Below the pieces are notes generated by a model, which worked only from the letters and a program-made list of their open reading frames with translations, had not been told where the DNA came from and did no database searches. Below, piece after piece: positions 52,701 to 60,600 of a stretch of 64,000 nt of DNA (the stretch's first letter is position 1; every line of letters starts with the position of its first letter). This DNA is from an uncultured Oscillospiraceae bacterium (GTDB taxonomy: Bacteria; Bacillota; Clostridia; Oscillospirales; Acutalibacteraceae): positions 10,195 to 74,194 of the forward strand of contig CABULH010000017.1 in the NCBI GenBank assembly GCA_902492455.1, in the 5' to 3' direction. The position numbers and the translations under genes are program-made.

Positions 52701-53613
52701 CACCAATCCGACGCTGGGAAGTTTGTATGAGGCCGCGGGGAACTACGTTACCGGCACCGCCAAGGCGTTTGTGGCCGGATACGATGGAAGTCTGCCGCTG
52801 ACCCAGTACCAAGCGGCATTCGAGTTTATCCATAATCAGGCGGTGAAGGGCGTTGCCATGGACGCGGCGGTGGAAGCCGCGGGAGATGTGGGACAGCAGC
52901 TGAGCAATAGCGCCCGCAAACTGGCGTATAACTCCGGCTTGAGGGATGCCCAAGTGTTGCATTCTCCGGCAGATAATGGTAGGATAGAAGCTGAGAATGA
53001 GATCGAGTTGGTTCCGGATAAGCAACTTTCTGTGGATATGGGTGCCGAACAGGTGCTGGATAATTTTGAAGAAAGTGCCCAAATGGATTTGAGTGAAGAA
53101 GGAGATCGCGCTGGATTTAAATACAAACATAATCCGTCGGATAATCCGAAAGTTTTAAAAGATGTTTACGAAGATTCTAGTGCCATATATGGTTATAGAC
53201 CGAGAAAAGATGGTAGTTTGTCTGCCTTTGCAGATGGAAATTGGTCTGATGCTGATTATGTTGAGTATGCCAGAAAAAATAGAATTGAGTATCATAATAG
53301 AAATGAGTCCGCAATTATGAAATTAGTATCAGAGATGCGATCTCAAGGACGTAACAATGAACAAATTGCAAGAGCAGTATCGAAGTACAGAAATCAAAGT
53401 AGATTAAATGCCTATTTGGATGCAGACGGAAACATATTAGATCAGGTTGGATATGAGCAAGCCTTGTTACATAGCAAATCTTATGATGATCTAATAAAAG
53501 AAGGGAAAACTAATGAAGATATAATTGAATCAGCTACGAGAGGAAATCCAGGAATGGATGCCTGTACCGGATTGTATGATGTTTATTATACTACTTATAT
53601 GGGGGGAGAATAA
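49753..53613 (+). CDS. Giant toxin 2: zincin-containing polymorphic toxin
   Basis: The 1286-residue protein starts MVFSFSLDDLREIANS after GGGTGGGAGATTAACA; its first 320 residues differ from giant 1, with a hydrophobic Gly/Ala-rich part at about 190-390. HEGLH lies at 558-562 and HHELFH with HExxH at 792-796. A domain shared with copies 3 and 4 follows (VQGIAKVTDGEVEVKLREGK). The tip from about 1109 (KYKHNPSDNPKVLKDVYED...ending ATRGNPGMDACTGLYDVYY) matches a widespread polymorphic-toxin end of unknown activity. Immunity begins on the next base. Confidence 0.8.
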   Translation: MVFSFSLDDLREIANSPAYEGMDLYDIDQIRRQQKSQQQETMGPNDLLYQEKNRKNQQLAEELVGLSKGNAGEKLLYHMMSAADQIANIGKKPGSPPSASQYASAQLREERKEEESPLEKGLYKFNDIQNRQVGSKIAESISGNPALEGLYAVTSGMGQYAEDLNSLRYTTAQPPTANAYAAGEIRSNINWGPEIIKGQNLGQSLFDLGQTTGRLLPSIVLGKAAGAPQQMGSILTGVSSMGGARAQALRDGYSAGEALVYGAVNGALEGGLEYALGGIGTLGKGGTSKALSKLPVLQKLKEMLPQAIKSPTMQKALKTMGSYIARMGDEGFEEYLQAVIDPMVRNLILKEDNELDLLSDDALYAAFLGALTAGILNLPSAMTGGMNGGNAENQSLQNPLENGRMGLEGSDGYGGEAAQTDIRGNGGAMDWEAGERAQGAQANDGRTAPEMGRIYAEDAESFQRRISEDVLRRSGRIDQHGEGQIAYIPAQQVAADSEAGKAEQGLRKLGASVVVTEGNFETNRNGLTTLHTDASTAPDGAIYISNQTKIPAEQIVSHEGLHFLQRQNSPLYKNFYEDIYRNADLLSKGYNDLAEQINEEHYGGRLDLDDPDSVIPIFTELTAYIHEWLTVDPEHAKNTFGGMFRDWDAVVEASRALREAMDHGVQTEGSGEYGGEKNFLGGYFRRGKQSVGQRPGISEMVSRDRPRSQRETIETERGRAEFEAVQERNLSKKQKRDSKIADRYGYDLYHVPYGSTMTFDGESRVMEQTAFIRSGFDAVFALDGTDADYIHHELFHQFMRKNQHGEMRLLDSVERRIDYDSDNWNRYKKGCQAQYKEKASLDIIYEEITGDLCEYAMSGSETMRNRLEGLFEPGTLDALCKEARRVFAANRTGKQVGEGSSQNQPSSDRKSRYYLEETGERNVNNIHNASQEKAKPLSAEAAVNTEKGQAQQTTVQGIAKVTDGEVEVKLREGKTVPLADVEFTNPTLGSLYEAAGNYVTGTAKAFVAGYDGSLPLTQYQAAFEFIHNQAVKGVAMDAAVEAAGDVGQQLSNSARKLAYNSGLRDAQVLHSPADNGRIEAENEIELVPDKQLSVDMGAEQVLDNFEESAQMDLSEEGDRAGFKYKHNPSDNPKVLKDVYEDSSAIYGYRPRKDGSLSAFADGNWSDADYVEYARKNRIEYHNRNESAIMKLVSEMRSQGRNNEQIARAVSKYRNQSRLNAYLDADGNILDQVGYEQALLHSKSYDDLIKEGKTNEDIIESATRGNPGMDACTGLYDVYYTTYMGGE
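50938..50966 (+). promoter_or_regulatory. Internal junction promoter-like element 2
   Basis: TTGCAA (50938-50943) and TAGGAT (50961-50966) with a 17-bp spacer lie 24 bases before SpA2. Confidence 0.5.
50990..51208 (+). CDS. Embedded small ORF SpA2 (+1 frame of giant 2)
   Basis: The 72-residue protein (MEEKQHKPTFAEMVAQWTGR, then KPMTEEQRRKWEEFMQRTQN) is the most diverged SpA copy, yet keeps KP-TEEQRRK and LSKEEFQKMF. AAGGGAG lies eight bases before the ATG. It stops at TAG directly before GQIAYIPA of the zincin domain. Confidence 0.55.
   Translation: MEEKQHKPTFAEMVAQWTGRPVREPKERKPMTEEQRRKWEEFMQRTQNLSKEEFQKMFFGDQDESTSTEKDK
51770..51943 (+). CDS. Embedded small ORF SpB2 (+1 frame of giant 2)
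   Basis: The 57-residue protein (MAEKRTFLEDISEEESKALD, then NDPEFQRWSREIDQEAKERQ) keeps the EEES-A-DNDPEF core of SpB1 although its ends differ. It has the same GAAGGGAGTGGAGAAT leader and ends 5' of the second zincin domain. Confidence 0.55.
   Translation: MAEKRTFLEDISEEESKALDNDPEFQRWSREIDQEAKERQLKLKEAEQNSKQSKKGT
52957..52985 (+). promoter_or_regulatory. Junction element 3 before toxin tip 2
   Basis: TTGCAT, a 17-bp spacer and TAGGAT lie about 100 bases before the tip begins. No natural small ORF follows here, so the element may be a relic or a recombination boundary. The copy at 55685-55713 in the headless gene is the same. Confidence 0.4.
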
Positions 53614-53958
53614 ATGTGGGATTCTATTGATAAAGAGAATTACAAAATATTTGTTAATACGAATATTGATTTGATGCTAAAAATTATTAAAGTTGAGAAT
53701 CATCATGAGATCCACATTAATTATAAGGGGTATAATATTGCGTTTCCAATGGAAGTATGGGGGTTCGGATCAGCTTGTGAAGAATGGGGAATAAGGGAGA
53801 AATTGGAAGGGGATCCTGTAAAAGATCCAGCAAATATATTTTTTGTTATCGAAATAGCGGATACCAGAGCATTTATGGATTTAATATACTTCTTTATAAC
53901 AGAAAATAATGCTGATGGAATGTTAAGAGAAGAATGTCAAGCAAATTGGTCTGAATAA
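53614..53958 (+). CDS. Putative immunity protein 2
   Basis: The 114-residue protein (MWDSIDKENYKIFVNTNIDL...) starts directly after the toxin 2 stop, sharing its GGGGGAGAATAA ribosome site. It is acidic, AT-rich and looks alpha/beta. I do not recognise its family; the immunity role is from position. Confidence 0.65.
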   Translation: MWDSIDKENYKIFVNTNIDLMLKIIKVENHHEIHINYKGYNIAFPMEVWGFGSACEEWGIREKLEGDPVKDPANIFFVIEIADTRAFMDLIYFFITENNADGMLREECQANWSE

Positions 53959-53982
53959 GAGTCTATAATAGATTTGATCCAA

Positions 53983-54019
53983 AAGAAGCTGTACCAACTA
54001 TGGTATAGCTTCTTTTTTT
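53983..54019 (+). terminator. Terminator after immunity 2
   Basis: AAGAAGCTgTACCA and TGGTATAGCTTCTT pair around ACTA, followed by seven T. The GCTATACC arm resembles the other cassette terminators. Confidence 0.85.
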
Positions 54020-54469
54020 ATTATCTCATTGCGGGACGGCTACTCAGCAGGCGAGGCGCTGGTATACGGAGCGGTGAACGGCGTGCTGGAAGGCGGACTG
54101 GAATATGCGCTGGGCGGCATTAGTACATTAGGAAAAGGAGGAGCATCCAAGCTGCTGGGAAAGATTCCGGTATTGCAGAAGCTGAAAGAGATGCTGCCGC
54201 AGGCGATCAAAAGCCCGACGATGCAGAAGGTGCTGAAAACCATGGGATCGTATATCGCGCGGATGGGAGACGAAGGGTTTGAGGAATATCTGCAGGCGGT
54301 GATCGACCCGATGGTGAGGAATCTGATTCTGAAAGAGGACAACGAGTTGGATCTGCTGTCGGATGATGCGCTGTATGCGGCCTTTTTGGGAGCGCTGACG
54401 GCGGGGATTCTGAATCTTCCCAGCGCGGTGACCGGAGGCATGAGCGGCGGGAATGCGGAGAACCAGTCG

Positions 54470-54498
54470 TTGCAAAATCCCCTTGAAAATGGTAGGAT
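54470..54498 (+). promoter_or_regulatory. Internal junction promoter-like element 4
   Basis: TTGCAA and TAGGAT with a 17-bp spacer lie 27 bases before SpA3. In this headless cassette the element could drive SpA3 although the large frame has no start. Confidence 0.5.
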
Positions 54499-54524
54499 AG
54501 GGATAGAAGGGAGCGGAAATATAG

Positions 54525-54719
54525 ATGAGCATTTATATAACGATGGAGGAATTCGAACAGGCGATCAAGGAGGGGGCGAAAAAGCCGATGACGGAGGAAG
54601 AACGTCGGAAAGGCAGAGAACTTACCGAGAAGATTCGGAGTCTTTCCAAAGAAGAGCGACTGAAGATGTTCAAGGGAACTCCGGACGACGACTTGATCAG
54701 CACGGAGAAGGACAAATAG
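54525..54719 (+). CDS. Embedded small ORF SpA3
   Basis: The 64-residue protein (MSIYITMEEFEQAIKEGAKK, then PMTEEERRKGRELTEKIRSL) has a standard ATG with AAGGGAG 11 bases upstream. It survives complete in a cassette whose large frame has lost its start. It ends before GQIAYIPA like the others. Confidence 0.55.
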   Translation: MSIYITMEEFEQAIKEGAKKPMTEEERRKGRELTEKIRSLSKEERLKMFKGTPDDDLISTEKDK

Positions 54720-55684
54720 CGTATATTCCGGCGCAGGAAGTGGCACCGAACAGCGAAGCGGGTAAAGTGGCGTCGGGCCTTAGTGGTCTAGGTGTTCAGG
54801 TGATAGTGACGGAGGGAAATTTTGAAACCAACCGGAATGGGGTCACCACTTTGCACACGGACGCGGTAACCGCTTCGGACGGCACGGTATATGTTTCTAA
54901 TCAAACGAAGATTCCGGCGGAGCAGATTGTGCCTCATGAGAGCCTTCATGTACTGCAGAGGCAGGATAGTCCAGCATATGACGCTTTTTATGATACCATT
55001 TTAGAGCATATTGATTTTGATTCCGAGACATATAACGATGTAGCGGGAAAGATTAACAGGGAACACTACGGTGGGAAACTGGATATTCATTCACCAGATG
55101 CAGTCAAGCCTATTTTTACAGAATTATCAGCGTATATCAATCAGTATGTTAGTGCGGATCCGGATCATGCGAGAAACTCTTTTTCGGGTATGTTCCGAAA
55201 CTGGAGTGCAGTGGTAAAGGCCAGTCAGGCGCTGAATACTGTGATTGCCGGTCAGAATACAAGCGTCCAAACCGCTTCGATTAAGCCGTTGAGTGCGGAA
55301 GCGGTGGTGAACACAGAGAAGGGACAGGCCCAGCAAACTACGGTGCAGGGAATAGCAAAGGTGACGGACGGCGAGGTGGAGGTTAAGCTGCGGGAAGGAA
55401 AGACAGTGCCGCTTGCCGATGTCGAGTTCACCAATCCGACGCTGGGAAGTTTGTATGAGGCCGCGGGGAACTACGTTACCGGCACCGCCAAGGCGTTTGT
55501 GGCCGGATACGATGGAAGTCTGCCGCTGACCCAGTACCAAGCGGCATTCGAGTTTATCCATAATCAGGCGGTGAAGGGCGTTGCCATGGACGCGGCGGTG
55601 GAAGCCGCGGGAGATGTGGGACAGCAGCTGAGCAATAGCGCCCGCAAACTGGCGTATAACTCCGGCTTGAGGGATGCCCAAGTG

Positions 55685-55713
55685 TTGCATTCTCTGGAAG
55701 ATAATGGTAGGAT
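55685..55713 (+). promoter_or_regulatory. Junction element 5 before toxin tip 3
   Basis: TTGCAT and TAGGAT with a 17-bp spacer, the counterpart of 52957-52985. About 90 bases later the coding sequences of copies 2 and 3 separate completely, so this marks the exchange boundary. Confidence 0.4.
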
Positions 55714-56276
55714 AGAAGCTGAGAATGTGATCGAGTTGGTTCCGGATAAGCAACTTTCTGCGGATATGGGTGCCGAACAGGTGCTAGATAATTTTGAAAA
55801 GCAGGGCGCTCAGTTACAGACGAATGAGAGAATTAGCGATTTTGGGTATGATATTAGAGGAGAAATCGTAAAAAATTCATCGGCCGAAGAAGTGAACAAT
55901 TGGTGGAGAGTAGAAATGGGTTATGATCATCCTCCTTATAAACTAGGAACTACTGTAAATGAGATCAAATTATCACACGATACAATGTTTGTTAGAGTTT
56001 ATGATGGGGATATTTCAGGCCAATTTGGGGGCTGGTTAATGAAGGCGGATGACATTAGAGGGTTAACTCCATCCCAAATTCAGGATAAATTTGCCTTGCC
56101 GGCTATTCCAAAGTTTATTACAGATGTTAAATTACCTGCTGGTACAATAGTTCGGATGGGCATTGTAAATCCATTGGATGGTTGGGGGAATGGTGGAGGC
56201 GTTCAATTTGATTTGATGGGACAAAGAATTGGAGAATTTATTAATCCGCGTCGCTTACAATAAGGGGGTGAATATA

Positions 56277-56624
56277 ATGGATACTAATTATATGGTTAAG
56301 GATAATCAACTAATAATAAATAACCATCATGTAAATTTTCTTTTTCCAATAAGAACGGCTCAAATTTTGGATGGAAATATAATAGTCTTGTTGGCGATTC
56401 CTTTTAATAATGATACTGTTGATAATTTGTACTTAATCGATACAAACGGAGAAATAGTTTGGCAGTCTCAGAAGTTAAAGGAACTTTATCCTACAGAGAA
56501 ATTATTACCATATGAGCAAATGGTAATAGATGAACAAGGAATTAGAGTGACAGATTTTTATGGTAGACGTTATTTTATAGATTTAAGTAACGGTAAAATC
56601 ATAAAGCGTGACATAATTAAATGA
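56277..56624 (+). CDS. Putative immunity protein 3
   Basis: The 115-residue AT-rich protein (MDTNYMVKDNQLIINNHHVN, then LDGNIIVLLAIPF and LIDTNGEIVWQSQ) looks beta-rich with repeated strand pairs. TAAGGGGGTGAATATA precedes the ATG, 13 bases after the cassette 3 stop. Immunity is inferred from position. A 120-base AT-rich gap and a terminator follow. Confidence 0.65.
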   Translation: MDTNYMVKDNQLIINNHHVNFLFPIRTAQILDGNIIVLLAIPFNNDTVDNLYLIDTNGEIVWQSQKLKELYPTEKLLPYEQMVIDEQGIRVTDFYGRRYFIDLSNGKIIKRDIIK

Positions 56625-56746
56625 GATTTAAAGAGATTGTTTGCTTCGCTGATTTTTTGGAATTATCAGAAAATTATTAACTCAAAACGATTGGTAAAAA
56701 TTGGTAAGTGTAAGAATTGGTCTTTAATATTGGAGATATCATTTTT

Positions 56747-56780
56747 AAAAGGCTATGCCGTAATTGGCATAGCCTTTTTT
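56747..56780 (+). terminator. Terminator after immunity 3
   Basis: AAAAGGCTATGCC and GGCATAGCCTTTTTT pair around GTAAT. The arms share GGCTATGCC with the hairpin after immunity 1. Confidence 0.9.
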
Positions 56781-56790
56781 GCGAGATAAT

Positions 56791-57639
56791 GTGAAAAATA
56801 TTCACATACCGCAGGACGCAGCGTATATCGCTTCGAACAACAGCGCGGTGGATCAGAGCACGGCGGCGGCGCTGAAGCCGTACGAGACGCGGATGGAGCA
56901 GCTGCCGGAGGAATATCGGAAGCAGTACGATTACAACGCGGTGGAGGAGCTGGTGCGACAGAAGCAGGTGGCGGAGACGATGGCGAACCTGGGTCTGACG
57001 GATTCGGGTCTGAACCGGACGCAGCAGACGGCGATCGCGGTATCGCGTGGGAACGCGGACGCGGCGGCGCGGCTGTCGCAGCAGGAAAAGACGCAGGAGC
57101 TGCGGGATAAGATGGACCAGCTGAAGGCGACGGGGGAGATCCAGAAGCAGCAGACGGCGGCGGAGGTAAAGGCGAACAGCCAGGCGTGGTACAACAACCT
57201 GCAAAGCGCGGCGTATGAGAACGCGGCGAACCGAGGGACGGCGCTGTACGAGGCGGAGCAGCAGCGGCTGGCGGACGCGGCGGCGCTGCAGAAGCAGCTG
57301 GAATGGCAGAAGCAGGAAGCGGAAAAGCAGGCGGCGAGATACTCAGATATGATGAATTTGACGAAAGATGCTAAAGAAGCTTACCAGCAAAAAGGGAAAT
57401 CGGGTTTGGAAGAGTTTCTTTTTATTCAGGTTGCCAGCGGTGTTTTGTCAGATGAACAAGCTATCAGCCTATATGAAGCATTAGAAAATACCCCTTTACC
57501 GGATGATAGCTGGAAAGGAAACATCATGATTCCTTCTGAGTTTACCAAACGAAAGAACGCGGGGGCCGATTCATTAAAGGATTACGCCAACTATGATGAG
57601 TATTACAAGGCGATGGAGAAAAAATATGCCGGAAAGTGA
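56791..57639 (+). pseudogene. Gene A copy lacking its first 34 codons
   Basis: The sequence enters gene A at QDAAYIASNNSAVDQS and is then nearly identical to 43854-44330 before diverging into a new 100-residue tail (YSDMMNLTKDAKEAYQQKGK...). A GTG within the palindrome at 56791 or a TTG at 56779 could start it, but neither has a ribosome site. It precedes giant 4, restoring the A-B order. Confidence 0.7.
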
Positions 57640-57648
57640 GGAAAACCA

Positions 57649-60600
57649 ATGCCTACTTTCACAGAATATTTGTTAAATAGAAAAAGCGGCAATACAATGA
57701 ATGCGGAAAAAACAGAATCGGGATTTCAAGCTTATCTAACCGGCAGAAAGGCCCAGGAATGGGCGGAATCGGTGAACAGCTTTTCCAAGAAAATGGAGAA
57801 CGATTTTAACATTCGTCAAAATCAATATCAGACAGGGGACAGTATTCGACAATACGCGGACGGCCTGTCGGGTGATCTGGAGAAGCTGCAGCAAGGCTAC
57901 CTTTATGCACAGCGGTATGCGAATCAGATCGCGGACGAGGAGAAGCGGAAGGAATATTTGCAGGGAATATCCAATGCGAAAAGCTATCTGAGCAATTTGC
58001 CTCAGGAATTGAAGAAAGAGGAAGAGTTTTGGAATCAGTTTGAAAATGAGGAAATATACCGGGAATGGGCGCATTCGCAGGAATTGCAGAGCAAGTCTCT
58101 GGAAGAGATTCAGGATATGCTGAAGGATTTGGAGCAGCAAAAGAAGCAGGCAATAGAAGAGCATGCGGGCACCGAGTTATTTGACTGGGCGACAACGAAA
58201 AAACAGAAAGAGAAGATGTATTGGGATGAAGATGCTGAAAAAGAAATAAAACTGCTGCAAGCCACGAAATACAGCAAACTGCTGGAAAGCGGTCTTGCGA
58301 AAGGCTATGTTCCGGTTGAGGACCCCGAATTATGGAAAACGGTTTCCAAGAGTGACAAGGATTACAGCTATATCAACAATATATATGGGTACAAAGATAG
58401 GGCTGCTCTGAGTGGTGTGGTAGGGCAATCATATTTAAACTATCTGACAGATGATGAGAAGTCTTTATACAACTATCTCTATAATAAGGAAGGAAAGGAA
58501 TCCGGCAAAGAATATCTGGATACGCTGATGGATACGCTGAAGCGGCGAGAAGGCGGAGAGATAGCCGAAAGGGTGGAAGAGAACCCGTGGATGACTTGGG
58601 TTGCACCGCTGCCGATTGGGATCAATCAATTTACCGACGGATTAACCGGCTTTTTTGCCGATGAACCGGCCGTGTCGTCCTGGCAATACGCAGGGGAACA
58701 GATCCGGGAAAATATCAAAGCAGGGCCGTCGTTTTTGGGCAGCAATATGGGACAGTGGGCGTTTGACCTGGGGGTGGGATTGTCCAATGCGATACCATCC
58801 CTGGCAGTCAGTACAGCGATAGGCGGACCAGCTGGAACGGCGATGGCGGTGGGACTGAACGGACTCAGCGCAGCGGGGAATAAATATCAGCAGGCGCTGT
58901 TTCAGGGATATTCACCATCCCAGGCGCGCACATACGGCATAGTGGGAGGAGCGCTGGACGGGACGTTGTCGTATCTGTTCAGTGCGATTCCGGGACTGGG
59001 AAAGGCAAGCTCCAAGCTGACATCGAAGGTGGCGCAGACGATAACGAATACGGCGGCAAGAACATCGGCGACAATCGGTATCAAGGCGCTGGGGAATGGA
59101 TTCGAGGGATATCTGCAGAAGGCACTGGACCCGATGGTGAGGAATCTGACGCTGGGAGAAAAGAACGAATTTCGTCTGTTTTCGGAGGAAGCGCTGTATG
59201 AAGGGATACAGGGCGTGATAATGGGCGGCATATACAGCGCGGTGGAAGCAGGAGCAAACCGTGTGCGAAATCCGTTTTATGATGTATATGGAACGCGGGG
59301 AAAGGTATCGGTACAGCGGGATGCGGACGGGAATGTATCGGGCTATCTGCATTTCAACGACGCGGGGGACATCGACGGATATGTGAGCATCGCGAAGGAC
59401 CCGGCACGGGCGCTGAAGAAGCGATTCACCACTTACGGGAGTATAGATGGGTATGCGTATATTGATCGGAACGGCGTGACGCAGTACGGTCGGATCAATG
59501 GGGATGGAGAACTGGTGACGGGTTCGTTTGTTCCGCGGGCGGATAGCGTTACAGGAGAGGCGAGGCCGGGAAGCACGGGTACCTATACAGGGAATCAGTC
59601 GTTGCAAAACCTCCAGGAAAATGGTAGGATGGGATTAGAAGGGAGTGAAAATACCAGTGGGTACATATATAACGATGGAGGAATTCGAACAGGCGATCAA
59701 GGAGGGGGCGAAAAAGCCCTTGACGGAAGAACAACGTCGGAAGAGACGCGAACTTACCGAGAAGATTCGCAGTCTTTCCAAAGAAGAGCGTCTGAAACTA
59801 TTCAAGGAGACCCAGTTCGACGACTGGACAAACACGGTACAGGACAAATAGCGTATATCCCGGCGCAGCAGGTAGCGGCGGATAGCGAGGCGGGGAGAGC
59901 GGAATTGGGGCTTCGCAAGCTGGGGGCTTCGGTGGTGGTGACGGAGGGGAATTTTGAAACCAACCGGAATGGCCTCACCACCTTGCACACCGATGCGTCC
60001 ACCGCCCCGGACGGTACCATTTATATCTCCGACAAAACCAAGATACCGGCGGAGCAGATTGTTTCTCATGAGGGTCTCCACTTTTTGCAGAGACAGGGCA
60101 GTCCACTTTATAATGATTTTTATGACACTATTCTGGCGAACATCAATTTTGATTCAAAGATATATGATAATGTAGCGAGACGAATCAACGAAAAACACTA
60201 CGGCGGGCGGCTGGATTTGGATGATCCAGACAGCGTGATTCCCATATTCACGGAATTGACCGCGTATATCCATGAGTGGCTGACAGTAGACCCGGAGCAC
60301 GCGAAGAATACCTTCGGAGGGATGTTCCGGGATTGGGACGCGGTGGTGGAAGCGAGCCGGGCGCTGCGGGAGGCCATGGACCGCGGCGTTCAAACGGAAG
60401 GGAGTGGAGAATATGGCGGAGAAAAAGAAATCGATATTCGACAATATCAGGGTTCCCCTGGAGGACTTGACGGAAGAGGAGAGCCGGGCGATGGACAACG
60501 ACCCGGAATTTTTGGATTGGTCGGAGAAAATTTCGGAAGAACTAGCGACTTGGCAGCAAGCTCACAAGGAGAAAAAACAAAACAAAGAATAACATTGTCC

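Larger units (their letters stand above)
54029..56263 (+). pseudogene. Headless toxin cassette 3 (744 codons, no start)
   Basis: Immediately after the terminator the sequence enters giant 2-like coding DNA in mid-gene (RDGYSAGEALVYGAVNG), without start or ribosome site. It holds the hydrophobic end, SpA3, one zincin domain (here HESLH), no second zincin, the TVQGIAKVTDGEVEV domain and a different tip (VNNWWRVEMGYDHPPYKLGT, FVRVYDGD, GLTPSQIQDKFALP), a type seen in CdiA-like toxins. Long near-identical stretches with giant 2 on both sides of the tip would allow exchange. Confidence 0.75.

Noticed and set aside
52986..53085. A small +1-frame ORF after junction element 3
   Set aside because: Its translation is Trp/Arg-rich and unnatural with no good ribosome site, so the element there is not taken as evidence of a third small protein.
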